64,000 nucleotides of DNA from an uncultured Aquimarina sp. (GCA_947489685.1 CANLEM010000005.1:62001-126000); one strand, 5' to 3'. Counted from the first letter of the stretch, positions 32,991 through 42,395 are shown. Made by a program: numbers and translations. The notes: a model not told the origin generated them from the sequence alone.

Positions 32991-34145
32991 CTGAAACCAA
33001 AATTCTACATACTTCCAGTTATTATTATTTCGCAGTTTTTCTGTACCTCATTATGGTTTGCAGGCAATGCGGTTATTGATGATCTTGCTACCCAATTTAA
33101 TGTAGAGTTTAATATTTTGGGTTACCTCCTATCGTTTGTTCAATTTGGTTTTATAGCGGGTACACTTACATTTGCCTTATTAACTCTAGCCGATCGATTT
33201 TCTCCTTCCAGAATTTTTATGATCTGTGCTTTTTTGGGAGCGATTTGTAATTTGCTTATTTTAATTCCTAATATTACGGTGTTCAATTTACTCACTGCTC
33301 GCTTTGGAACAGGTTTTTTTCTTGCCGGAATATATCCCGTAGGCATGAAAATAGCATCGGATTATTACAAAGGTGGTTTAGGTAGAGCATTAGGTTATCT
33401 AGTAGGTGCACTAGTCTTAGGCACAGCCTTTCCTCATTTAATTAATGAATTATCCTGGAGCCGTGATTATACAGTAGTTATTATCAGTACTTCTGTTCTA
33501 GCCGTTATAGGTGGTCTAGGTATGTGGCTTTTAGTTCCTGATGGCCCATTTAGGCGACCCGTTTCAAAATTACAATTAGGAGTAGTAACGCAATTGTTCA
33601 GCATTCCTAATTTTAGAAAAGCTGCCTTTGGTTATTTCGGGCACATGTGGGAGTTGTATGCATTCTGGGGGTTTATTCCCGTAATTCTTAAAACCTACGC
33701 TACGCTGCATGCTATACAGATACAGATTGCTTTTTGGTCTTTTATCATTATAGGTATCGGAGCTATTTCATGTATCCTCGGAGGGTTAATTTCTTTGAGA
33801 AGTGGTAGCAGAAAAGTAGCCTATAACTCATTACTAATTTCAGGAATTTTTTGTATTGCCTCTCCTCTACTTTTTCAATTGCAACCTCAATTTTTTATTA
33901 TTGCTTTATGTATTTGGGGGATGTTGGTTATCTCCGACTCTCCTCAATTCTCAACTATGGTAGCAGCCTCATCTCCTCCGGAGTTAAGAGGTACTGCCTT
34001 AACAATTACGAATTCCATTGGGTTTGCTGTAACAATTATTAGCATTCAATTATTATCATTTTTACTTGATCAAATTGATCATACGTTGTTGTATTTATTT
34101 TTAGGAATCGGGCCTGCATTTGGGTTGTATGCATTGCGTAAATAA
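32991..34145 (+). CDS. MFS transporter, start codon unclear
   Basis: This is a twelve-helix major facilitator protein without substrate clue; proximity to amylase and CBM9 genes suggests a sugar or oligosaccharide. The first ordinary start codon is TTG at 33117, which would delete TM1 (342 aa). The frame upstream plainly codes for TM1: FYILPVIIISQFFCTSLWFA, then GNAVIDDLATQFNV. The frame is open back to the stop of the preceding gene (32957), with no ATG, GTG or TTG. I therefore place the start tentatively at CTG 32991 (384 aa). It could instead be a gene that lost its start by mutation, or one relying on a non-canonical start or stop-restart coupling. Confidence 0.72.
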   Translation: MKPKFYILPVIIISQFFCTSLWFAGNAVIDDLATQFNVEFNILGYLLSFVQFGFIAGTLTFALLTLADRFSPSRIFMICAFLGAICNLLILIPNITVFNLLTARFGTGFFLAGIYPVGMKIASDYYKGGLGRALGYLVGALVLGTAFPHLINELSWSRDYTVVIISTSVLAVIGGLGMWLLVPDGPFRRPVSKLQLGVVTQLFSIPNFRKAAFGYFGHMWELYAFWGFIPVILKTYATLHAIQIQIAFWSFIIIGIGAISCILGGLISLRSGSRKVAYNSLLISGIFCIASPLLFQLQPQFFIIALCIWGMLVISDSPQFSTMVAASSPPELRGTALTITNSIGFAVTIISIQLLSFLLDQIDHTLLYLFLGIGPAFGLYALRK

Positions 34146-34152
34146 TTGTTTA

Positions 34153-35937
34153 TTATTCTACTTTAAAAGTCTTACCTATAGAGATTGAAGATCCTGTATT
34201 AGTAAATCCCTGTATAGATATTTCGTAATCCCCCGCTACATCAGATGTAAAAAACTCGTAAATTTGGTCTACTTCATTTTTTAGGACCACTTCGGGTTCC
34301 CAAAGTAATTGGTTTCTATAATCTGGTATGTGGTTATATTTATTTTCATCTTTATAAACTTGTTTAAAATACTTCTTTGTTGATCGAGGTCGAGGTAACT
34401 CATAACTAGTACCATAAGGATCTTTCAAATTTGTAACAAATCCTTTGTTTATAGAATTTAAGATTAAAATCCCATCAAATATTTTGGTTCCTAAATAGTA
34501 CTTGTTTCTAATAAAACCAATATTCTTAATTTTTCTAGCATCAAAATTAATCACGCTGTTATGATCCTGAACAATTATACCATCAACCAATACCAATGGT
34601 AAAAAATTATTGTTGTTTTTTATAGAATAATTTCCTTGTATAGTAAACACTTCATCTTTTTTCTTCGTTTTTCGTGTTCCTACACCTTCAACAATTTCAA
34701 TAATCGTTTCTTTTACAGTTGCAAATCTGGTATAGTCATCCAAATCATAATTCTCATAATCATTACCGTAAAAAGAAGACATAGTTTTGGGAGTTTGAAT
34801 AGTATCTGGTTTCAAATTATAAAAACTATTATCTATCTGATTAAAAATACTTCGTTCTAGAATTTCATCCTTTAATGCTGTATTAATTTCAAAAGAATAG
34901 AATTTCATTTTAGAAGAATTGATTTTTGGTATGTCTTCTAAAAGAATAGTATAATTTTCTTTTTGTTCTCCCAAGACTTCTATTCGCACTTTCTTATCAT
35001 GATATCGTTTATGAAGATTTATTATAAAATCTCCTTTCGCATTGGTTGAAACTATTTGTACATCACTTGTGTTCCCGTCGATAGAACTCCCTATCCTAAC
35101 TTCTGCAATAGGAATAGAAGAATCTTTTGAAATAATTTTTCCGTAAATCAATTCACCACGCATTTCTGGAAGGTAGATCAATGACCCTTTTGATTTTATT
35201 CTTTTATTTCCTTTTTTATTAAAGATCGCAGAATAAGTTTTGGTCGTAGGAACGGTAGCCTTTTTAAATTTATCCTTTTTTCTAATAGAAATTGAGTAAT
35301 TACCCTCTTCCAATTTCATATTATTGAGTGTTAATCTAACTGGAGATCTTTTCTTATAGGTTGTAGCATCTAGTATAATTTTATCACTTTCTTTAGTTTC
35401 TTGTTTATCGTATACAAAAGCTACAGGATTCTTACTATTGTTTGATATTTGTATAAGGGAATCGATATGCGATTCACCAGAAACAATCTCTTTTTGATCA
35501 GATTGATAAGGATTTATTATACTAACATCCCCATGAAAAAAATAAGTTCCTTCTACATTAAGCATCCATTGGGTATATCCTACTAATTTGTAATTACCTG
35601 ACGGAATAGTAACGGGAACAAAAAAATCACCTTGTCCCACTCCATTTTCGAGGGCTATTTTATGTTCAAATATCCGTTGCCCTTTTTCATCAATTAAGCT
35701 TACATATGCTATTTTACTTATATCACTAAGAAGTCTACTATCTGCATTAATACAGTATAACTTATAATACAGATATTCTCCTGCAAATAGCAATGATGTA
35801 TTATAATGTATAAAAACCTCTTCTTGAGGTATTTTATAATACCCCGCTACATCTTCATTCGTTTTTAACACAGATTGATGCTGTGCGCTCAACGATAAAG
35901 TAAATAAAAGTAGTAATGATAAAAGTTTAATTCTCAC
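34153..35937 (-). CDS. secreted MG2-like protein with regulatory-domain and plug-like segments
   Basis: This 594-aa protein has a signal peptide (cleavage after LSLSAQ). The N-terminal ~130 residues (YYKLYCINADSRLLSDIS, SGNYKLVGYTQWM) resemble the MG2 macroglobulin-like domain common in Bacteroidetes. A carboxypeptidase-regulatory-like beta-sandwich lies near 265-330 (GKIISKDSSIPIAEVRIG), and a TonB-plug-like segment near 405-480 (PLVLVDGIIVQDHNSV). It is the last gene of a minus-strand operon behind a TonB-dependent receptor and a DUF4249 lipoprotein, a frequent association. The start is GTG at 35937. A role in receptor-linked ligand handling is inferred only. Confidence 0.7.
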   Translation of the reverse strand: MRIKLLSLLLLFTLSLSAQHQSVLKTNEDVAGYYKIPQEEVFIHYNTSLLFAGEYLYYKLYCINADSRLLSDISKIAYVSLIDEKGQRIFEHKIALENGVGQGDFFVPVTIPSGNYKLVGYTQWMLNVEGTYFFHGDVSIINPYQSDQKEIVSGESHIDSLIQISNNSKNPVAFVYDKQETKESDKIILDATTYKKRSPVRLTLNNMKLEEGNYSISIRKKDKFKKATVPTTKTYSAIFNKKGNKRIKSKGSLIYLPEMRGELIYGKIISKDSSIPIAEVRIGSSIDGNTSDVQIVSTNAKGDFIINLHKRYHDKKVRIEVLGEQKENYTILLEDIPKINSSKMKFYSFEINTALKDEILERSIFNQIDNSFYNLKPDTIQTPKTMSSFYGNDYENYDLDDYTRFATVKETIIEIVEGVGTRKTKKKDEVFTIQGNYSIKNNNNFLPLVLVDGIIVQDHNSVINFDARKIKNIGFIRNKYYLGTKIFDGILILNSINKGFVTNLKDPYGTSYELPRPRSTKKYFKQVYKDENKYNHIPDYRNQLLWEPEVVLKNEVDQIYEFFTSDVAGDYEISIQGFTNTGSSISIGKTFKVE

Positions 35938-35994
35938 TAATATAGTTTTAGTTATATGTTAAATTATATTTCATTTCATGATACGTTCAAAACA

Positions 35995-37200
35995 TTAATC
36001 CACCCAAAAAGAAGGAACTGCACTACTACCAAAAACAGAACAATCACCACATCCCCGCGGAACAAAAACAAAAGTTCCTTCATCTTCCTCACCACGCTGT
36101 TCTTCCAGAAATTTTACGTTACCTGATCGAATCAAATCCTGCAAACGTCTTTCGAACTCTTCAATACTCTCACTGGTAGATTGTACTGGTGCTATTCTAT
36201 CGCATCCTGGCGAAAACCTAGGTAAGTCATTAATAATATCTTCTCGATCAAAAAATATACGTTCTTGGGACACAGCTGCTACTTCAAAAAATCCCAAAAC
36301 CCGTTCATTTTTATTTTTTTCAGAGATAATATTACCACTTACAAATCCCGGTTGGACCTGAGAAAAAAGACTTTCAGACTCAGAGAAATTACTAAGAGTT
36401 TGATAAAATCCGTAAGCCTCTCTTGATTGAACTATTTGTCGAACCAATATACTATATCGCTCGGCCACACTAATATCTTCGGCCTCGATAAAACGAATCA
36501 AAAAATCATTTACACGATCCTCTTCTTGAGACCGTGTATCGGTAATAATGATAGAATTAGATGCTCTACTATTAAAACATATTTCTTGGCCATCTGGCCT
36601 ATCAACAAATTCGAAAGAAGTGGTTAAATCTACTGGCACCCAAAATCGAGCTACTATCTTGTATGTTTCTTCATATTGATATCGGTAATAAACCGAGCTA
36701 CCCGTTGGATCAAAACTATCAACCAAGATCCCAACTCCTTCTACTCCATTATTATTTACCATTTGTACAGGAGTCACTTGGGTAATAGAAGAGTTTTCTG
36801 TTGGTAATGTTGCCTTATCAGAAATATAAGAAGTACCATCTGTAGTAGTTATCGATAATTGATATTCTCTTCCGGGTATCGCACTAAACTCATCTATTGA
36901 TATATACACCCCAGGAGAAACTTCTTCAAAAACATAATCAACATTATTATCAGAGATTCTAACCGTAGCTCCTTGTTCTGCACTAGGTCCATTTTCTTCA
37001 AATTTAAAGGTTCTTGATAATAGCACTTTCTGTTTTTTCAGTTCATTAGTAATCGATGTATTTACTACTAATATGCTTTCGAAATTTTCGGTTTGTATAT
37101 CGAATTCATCTACACAATTTGTGGTTATTACACTTATAAACACAAGTAATAGTAGCTTCACTTTTCTATTACATTTACTATATATTGTGGCTATAATCAT
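35995..37200 (-). CDS. DUF4249 lipoprotein
   Basis: This 401-aa lipoprotein belongs to the DUF4249 family. The lipobox is TTNC after a short cationic and hydrophobic N-terminus; the mature protein begins CVDEFDIQTENFES. An N-terminal Ig-like half is seen (ILVVNTSITNELKKQKVLLS, ATVRISDNNVDY). The C-terminus has a Cys-containing region (SPGCDR, FVPRGCGDCSVFG). DUF4249 proteins are usually encoded next to a TonB-dependent receptor and are thought to sit on it as a surface partner, as SusD does for SusC. The gene starts 3 nt after the receptor stop codon, indicating translational coupling. Confidence 0.85.
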   Translation of the reverse strand: MIIATIYSKCNRKVKLLLLVFISVITTNCVDEFDIQTENFESILVVNTSITNELKKQKVLLSRTFKFEENGPSAEQGATVRISDNNVDYVFEEVSPGVYISIDEFSAIPGREYQLSITTTDGTSYISDKATLPTENSSITQVTPVQMVNNNGVEGVGILVDSFDPTGSSVYYRYQYEETYKIVARFWVPVDLTTSFEFVDRPDGQEICFNSRASNSIIITDTRSQEEDRVNDFLIRFIEAEDISVAERYSILVRQIVQSREAYGFYQTLSNFSESESLFSQVQPGFVSGNIISEKNKNERVLGFFEVAAVSQERIFFDREDIINDLPRFSPGCDRIAPVQSTSESIEEFERRLQDLIRSGNVKFLEEQRGEEDEGTFVFVPRGCGDCSVFGSSAVPSFWVD

Positions 37201-37203
37201 ATC

Positions 37204-39969
37204 TTAAAATTTAAAATTATAGGTTATTGAAGGGACAGGTATAGAAAAAACAGAGCTTTGTAAACCTTTTACTTGTCCGTTTTCGGTAACAAAAAATACA
37301 GAAAGTGGGTTGTTGCGACCCAGAACATTATATACCGAGATTGTCCAAAAACTGTGTGCCAATTTTTTCTTTTTATGATTTCCTTCGATATTTAATCCTA
37401 TATCTAGTCTATAAAAATCTGGGATTCTAAACTTATTGCGATCACTAAACACAGCAAATTCTGCATCATCAAAACTAAAACTCCCTATTGGGAACGTAAC
37501 AGGCCTTCCTGTCTGATACACAAAATTAGTTGCCAAACTAAATCGCTTCGTGAACTTGTAATTTATCACTAAACTAAAGTCATGAGGCTTATCGAAGTTT
37601 GAAGGAAAGAAATCTCCATTATTAACTCGTTCTTCATTAAACTCACTGTCTAACTGCAAAAATGATCTTGAATAAGTATACCCAAGCCAACCGTATAGTT
37701 TTCCTTTCTGTTTTTTTATCAAAAATTCAACTCCGTATGCTTTACCATTACCTTGTAAAACTTCGGTTTCAATATTCTCATTAAGAAGTATTTCTGCTCC
37801 GGTTTTAAAATCAAGTATATTCTTTGATTTCTTATAAAACCCTTCTAAACTTAGTTCATAAGTCCCGTCATCTAAGTTTTTAAATACCCCCAAAGAGTAT
37901 TGTTGTGAACTTTGAGGCTCTATATTAAGATCCGAGAGTTTCCAGGTATCAATAGGAGAAGCTGTAGTATTATTGGATAATGTATGTATAAACTGAAAAG
38001 TTTTGTTGTAAGCCGCTTTAACAGAAAAATCATCCTTTATTAAATATCTCGCAGATGCCCTTACCTCTGGTCCTCCATAGGTTGTAATAATTTCATTTTT
38101 ATCAAACAGCAAAGTTTCTTCAATACTACCTTCACTTCTAGGAACGCCGCTCTGATATACATTTTGACTTCCTTTACCCAATAAATTAAAAATTGAATAT
38201 CGAACACCAACATCTAATGTTAGTTTATCAGTAACATCTACTTCAGATGCCAAAAAGATAGCTGATTCTAATCCTCTTTCCTTTTCAACTTCCAAAGGTT
38301 GTATTGTTGATTCTATTCCTCTTGGATGTATACTGCCTGGATCTACCACATACAATTTACCAGAAACTCCATAATTAAATTTCAACTTCTCTTTCAATAA
38401 ATATTTAAATTGAAATTTCAATTCTGTTTCTTCTATACTATATCCAAGTTCGAAGTCATTATCTGTATCTCCATCAAATTCGATATTAAAACTGTATTTA
38501 CTATTTGACGCTACTAATTTGGCGGTATGATTTTCATTAAATCTATATGTCCCGCTCAAGGATAAAGCTCTATTTCCGTAAATATATAATGAATCCGACG
38601 TAATACTAAAATCATCTCTACTCCAATACGCAGTAGCTTCGATTTTTGCTTTTTCTGTGATTTGATGATTATATTTAGCGATTGCGTCATAAAATGAAGC
38701 TTCACTATCTTTTAAGGATTCTTCATCTAGAGAATTCAATATCCAATTAGCATAGGCTCCTCTACCACCAATCATTAAGCCCGATTTACCTTTAACAACA
38801 GGGCTTTCTATCAATACATTACCAGTAACAGGGCCAATAGAACCTTCAACTTTAACATTGGTATCACTAGCATCTTTAGTGGTCAAGTCAAAAACTGAAG
38901 ACAACCTCCCTCCATATTCGGCAGGAATACTACTTTTATATATATTAGCATCTCCTAACGCAAATGGGTTAAGTGCAGAAAATATCCCAAAAAAATGTTG
39001 CGGATTGTATATAACAGCGTCGTCCAATAAAATCAAATTTTGATCAGATTTCCCTCCTCGAACGTTATACCCAGAAGAACCTTCGCTCGTTGTAGTAATA
39101 CCCGGTAAGGTAGTTGCCACTTTTAAAACATCCCGTTCTCCTAAAGCTAAAGGAATATTTTTAGATTCCTCTACATCTATTTCAGTTTTAGTAACTACTT
39201 CTTCAACATTATTATTTATTTCGGATTGAAGAATTACTTCATCTAATAGCTCAATTTTCTCATTTATAGCGATATCCAGCTTCCCATCATTATAAATAAC
39301 AACCCGTTTCTTTTGTTGTTCCATTCCTACAGCATTAATTTCTAAAATATTAATCCCAGGATTTAACTCAAACTCATAGTATCCACTTTTATCTGTTTTG
39401 ACACCTAAATCTTTTCCATTTATCACAATAATGGCATTTTCCAAAGGTTTTTGAGTTTGATTATTAGTAAGGTATCCTGATAAAACAAAATTGGTTTTCG
39501 AGGAGTTGATTACACTTTTACCAATCTTTATGGTCTCTATTGACTCTTGCTGAGAAGCTATTCTTGAGGTCTCAAAAACAGGAGAAACACGGGTATTATT
39601 TCTAATTTGCGGTACACTGCTATCTCGCCTAGTATTTCCAAAAAAATGATCAGGCAAATGATCATAAATACTATTATTTTTAGTGATTATTACCCTATCC
39701 TCAAAAACAAAAAAATTAAGAAGTGTATCCTCAAAAATGCTATTGAGGATGCTTTTAACATTTTGGTTAACATAATTTCCAGATAAGTCTTTGTACTCTG
39801 CTAACCAACTATCTTGATAGAAAAAATCATAGTTCGTGAGTTTTTCTATTTTGGCCAGAATCAAAGCTAAATCTTCATTTTCATACGAAAGTGTTATTAA
39901 TGCATCGCTTTCTTGAGTCCATACATTTTGACAACACAAAAAGATAATAACAAGGTATTTCTTTAACAT
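37204..39969 (-). CDS. TonB-dependent receptor with STN domain
   Basis: This 921-aa outer-membrane active transporter has a signal peptide (residues 1-18, cleavage near NVWTQ). An STN domain follows (about 22-98: LSYENEDLALILAKIEKLTN, FFVFEDRVIITKN), then a carboxypeptidase-regulatory-like domain (about 160-245, LSGYLTNNQTQKPLENAIIV), a plug (about 260-365, VRGGKSDQNLILLDDAVIYN) and a 22-strand barrel to the C-terminal PVPSITYNFKF. The STN domain normally signals to an anti-sigma factor (FecR type), but none is adjacent. The ligand is unknown; neighbours give no sure clue. It is the second gene of a four-gene operon. Confidence 0.9.
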   Translation of the reverse strand: MLKKYLVIIFLCCQNVWTQESDALITLSYENEDLALILAKIEKLTNYDFFYQDSWLAEYKDLSGNYVNQNVKSILNSIFEDTLLNFFVFEDRVIITKNNSIYDHLPDHFFGNTRRDSSVPQIRNNTRVSPVFETSRIASQQESIETIKIGKSVINSSKTNFVLSGYLTNNQTQKPLENAIIVINGKDLGVKTDKSGYYEFELNPGINILEINAVGMEQQKKRVVIYNDGKLDIAINEKIELLDEVILQSEINNNVEEVVTKTEIDVEESKNIPLALGERDVLKVATTLPGITTTSEGSSGYNVRGGKSDQNLILLDDAVIYNPQHFFGIFSALNPFALGDANIYKSSIPAEYGGRLSSVFDLTTKDASDTNVKVEGSIGPVTGNVLIESPVVKGKSGLMIGGRGAYANWILNSLDEESLKDSEASFYDAIAKYNHQITEKAKIEATAYWSRDDFSITSDSLYIYGNRALSLSGTYRFNENHTAKLVASNSKYSFNIEFDGDTDNDFELGYSIEETELKFQFKYLLKEKLKFNYGVSGKLYVVDPGSIHPRGIESTIQPLEVEKERGLESAIFLASEVDVTDKLTLDVGVRYSIFNLLGKGSQNVYQSGVPRSEGSIEETLLFDKNEIITTYGGPEVRASARYLIKDDFSVKAAYNKTFQFIHTLSNNTTASPIDTWKLSDLNIEPQSSQQYSLGVFKNLDDGTYELSLEGFYKKSKNILDFKTGAEILLNENIETEVLQGNGKAYGVEFLIKKQKGKLYGWLGYTYSRSFLQLDSEFNEERVNNGDFFPSNFDKPHDFSLVINYKFTKRFSLATNFVYQTGRPVTFPIGSFSFDDAEFAVFSDRNKFRIPDFYRLDIGLNIEGNHKKKKLAHSFWTISVYNVLGRNNPLSVFFVTENGQVKGLQSSVFSIPVPSITYNFKF

Positions 39970-39970
39970 A

Positions 39971-40735
39971 TTACAAGTTATTTTTAGATTGAGTAGTATG
40001 AATAACTTGTTGAAATAGTCTTCTCATAAAAACATCAATACTTGACTTTTTTAATGATTTATGAATACTATAAAAAGATCTAATTTCTTGTCTAATTTCA
40101 GGAAATAAGCTAGTAACACTATTTTTTGACGTAACGTTAATATATGTCCCATCGATAAAAAGCAAATATTTATTATTTTCGCTAAACTCATAATAGATTT
40201 TACTCCCTCCTAAGTCTTCGAGGCGTTTTCTTCGTACTTTTCTGTTTTTCTTGTATAAAGTGAAGTTGTTATTTTTAGTAATAATTTCGAAAAACCCTGA
40301 ACCTAAATTTTCACTTATTAATGGGTTTTCTAATCTTACAAATGAATGTCCATCAATTATAAAAGACTGTATTTTATCTGGTATTAATTGCAATATTGAA
40401 GTAACTGCACCTAGTTTTAATGTAATGAGGACGGCATCAGTCTCTAGATTATATTTCATCCCTACATTGTAATACGTTTGATCATCATAACGTACGGTAC
40501 CAAATAGAACTTTATCAGAACTAAAAAAAGAGTGTTTGTCCTCATATATTTTATTGACATCCAAATCAACATATTGTCGCCCATTATAAAGACCAGTATG
40601 CTCCTCACCAAGTATCTGGTCGAACCAAACGTAATATCTCCCCTCTTCGGAAATTGTTTGACCAAAAAGCGAGCATGGAAATAATAGGTAAATCAAAAGA
40701 TTTACTATGTCAAGAATTCTAATTGTATTTTTCAC
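39971..40735 (-). CDS. secreted protein of unknown function, first in TBDR operon
   Basis: This 254-aa protein is of no family I recognise. It has an N-terminal signal (LLIYLLFPCSLFGQT, cleavage near residue 25). The mature part is rich in Tyr and beta-type sequence (RYYVWFDQILGEEHTGLYNG), with a basic cluster KNRKVRRKRLEDLGG near residue 170. The last 40 residues are helical. It ends 1 nt before the TonB-dependent receptor start, so it is translated as part of that operon and may be an accessory to the receptor. The start is GTG at 40735. Confidence 0.65.
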   Translation of the reverse strand: MKNTIRILDIVNLLIYLLFPCSLFGQTISEEGRYYVWFDQILGEEHTGLYNGRQYVDLDVNKIYEDKHSFFSSDKVLFGTVRYDDQTYYNVGMKYNLETDAVLITLKLGAVTSILQLIPDKIQSFIIDGHSFVRLENPLISENLGSGFFEIITKNNNFTLYKKNRKVRRKRLEDLGGSKIYYEFSENNKYLLFIDGTYINVTSKNSVTSLFPEIRQEIRSFYSIHKSLKKSSIDVFMRRLFQQVIHTTQSKNNL

Positions 40736-40846
40736 CCCAAGAAAATGTGTTATATCCCGTTTCGGCTTCGCATTTCAATCCGAAATTGCCAAAACACTGT
40801 CTCTAAGGTATTATGAATTATCTGGTTAGCCTAATACTATTAATAG

Positions 40847-40869
40847 CTACAACGTTTTCGTGTTGATAA
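40847..40869. repeat. 23-bp inverted repeat, right arm
   Basis: This is the exact reverse complement of 29230-29252. Both arms are intergenic and enclose the amylase block plus the TBDR operon (11.6 kb). Confidence 0.75.
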
Positions 40870-40985
40870 GTTTATTTCAAAATGTAATTGAAAATAACTA
40901 GCCTAAAAAATCTCTTCTATATAATTTTGATGCAATAAAAAAAGAGTGTTTCTATTAGTCAATAGCGGTTATACAAACGAAATTG

Positions 40986-41024
40986 GTCTTATAAATTTGT
41001 TAAGACACCTCTGTGCCTAAGACC
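40986..41024 (+). promoter_or_regulatory. M28 peptidase gene promoter with symmetric half-sites
   Basis: The -7 box TAAATTTG (40992-40999) lies in the 9-nt spacer of the palindrome GTCTTA-N9-TAAGAC (40986-41006). A third half-site TAAGACC follows at 41018-41024. This could be an operator covering the promoter. Confidence 0.4.
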
Positions 41025-41057
41025 TTTTATTTAAATTAGGCGATCAAAATAGTTAAA

Positions 41058-42395
41058 ATGAAGACACTTTTTACCTCAACATTACTTTTATTATCCATTA
41101 TTGTAACTGCGCAAACCGATCAAAAGATTTATGATATTATTGATGCAGTATCAGCAAATCGTATCGAAACCGATATTAAAAAACTAGCTGATTTTGGCAC
41201 ACGACATACTTTAAGTGATACTGTATCCCAAACCCGAGGTATAGGCGCCGCCAGGAGATGGATTAAATCTGAGTTTGATAATATCTCTAAAAACTGTAAT
41301 AATTGTCTTGAAGTGTTTTATCAAAAAGACCTGGTGAAAAAAGGCACAAATCAGCGCATTACCAAAGATGTTTGGGTCGTTAATGTAGTTGCTATACAAC
41401 GAGGCACTAAGCACCCAAATCGATTTATTATGATGAGTGGGGATATTGACTCGCGTATATCTGATCCTACGGATTACACTAATGATTCTCCGGGAGCCAA
41501 TGATAATGCTACTGGAATGGTTGGAGCTATTGAAGCAGCTCGTGTGCTTTCAAAATATAAATTTGAAAACAGTATTATTTACGTAGGCCTCTCTGGCGAA
41601 GAACAAGGTTTATTTGGCGGACAAGGATTAGCCAAATACGCTAAAGAAAATAAATGGGATATTATTGGGATTATGAATAACGATATGATCGGTAATATTA
41701 AAGGTGTAGATGGGGTAATCGACAATAGAACATTTAGAATATTCTCAGAACCTGTTCCTCCTACCGAAACAGAAGAGCAACGACGATCAAGACGTTTTTA
41801 TGGTGGTGAAGTAGATGGTATATCCAGGCAATTGGCTCGTTACATCCATAAAACTGTTAAAACATATATGCCAGAGATGAACCCGATGCTGGTATACAGA
41901 TTAGATCGTTTTGGAAGAGGGGGTCATCATAGACCTTTTAATGATGCTGGATTTGCTGGGATTAGAATTATGGAAGCTCATGAAAATTATACGCAACAAC
42001 ATCAAGATATTAGAGAAGAAAATGGTATAAAATATGGAGATGTTGTAGAACATGTGAATTTTGACTATGCTGCCAAATTAACGGCTGTAAATGCAATTAA
42101 CTTAGCAAGCATTGCTTCTGCTCCACCGGCTGTTGCCGAATTAGAAATTGGTGGTATCGTAGAACCTGCGGCTAAGTTTAAATGGACCAAAGTTAACGAC
42201 TCAAACATAAAAGGGTATAAAATATATTGGAGAGATACGACTTCTCCTACTTGGGATCATAGCCGTTTTGTTGGAGATGTAGATAATTTTGTCCTCAGTG
42301 GGATCGTGATAGATAATTATTTATTTGGAATAAGCACTGTTGGGAAAAACGGATTTGAAAGCCCAGTTGTATTTCCTTCAAAAATATTTAGATAA
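41058..42395 (+). CDS. secreted M28-family peptidase with C-terminal beta domain
   Basis: This 445-aa protein is a likely zinc aminopeptidase. The signal peptide ends at IVTAQ. M28 ligands are visible: Asp in SPGANDNATGM, Glu pair in SGEEQGLFGG, Asp in NNDMIGN and His in EAHENYTQQHQ. The first ligand, normally His in a GHxDS motif, is Asp here (SGDIDSR), so the metal site is altered or belongs to a subfamily with this change. The C-terminal ~90 residues (AELEIGGIVEPAAKFKWTKV) form a fibronectin-like beta domain. It is exported to the periplasm or surface and separated from the next peptidase gene by 155 nt. Confidence 0.85.
   Translation: MKTLFTSTLLLLSIIVTAQTDQKIYDIIDAVSANRIETDIKKLADFGTRHTLSDTVSQTRGIGAARRWIKSEFDNISKNCNNCLEVFYQKDLVKKGTNQRITKDVWVVNVVAIQRGTKHPNRFIMMSGDIDSRISDPTDYTNDSPGANDNATGMVGAIEAARVLSKYKFENSIIYVGLSGEEQGLFGGQGLAKYAKENKWDIIGIMNNDMIGNIKGVDGVIDNRTFRIFSEPVPPTETEEQRRSRRFYGGEVDGISRQLARYIHKTVKTYMPEMNPMLVYRLDRFGRGGHHRPFNDAGFAGIRIMEAHENYTQQHQDIREENGIKYGDVVEHVNFDYAAKLTAVNAINLASIASAPPAVAELEIGGIVEPAAKFKWTKVNDSNIKGYKIYWRDTTSPTWDHSRFVGDVDNFVLSGIVIDNYLFGISTVGKNGFESPVVFPSKIFR

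Larger units (their letters stand above)
40736..41057. other. divergent intergenic region
   Basis: These 322 bp lie between the TBDR operon and the M28 peptidase gene. They hold the right arm of the 23-bp inverted repeat (40847-40869), a -7 box TAAATTTG at 40992-40999, and symmetric GTCTTA/TAAGAC half-sites around it. No gene is seen. Confidence 0.5.
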
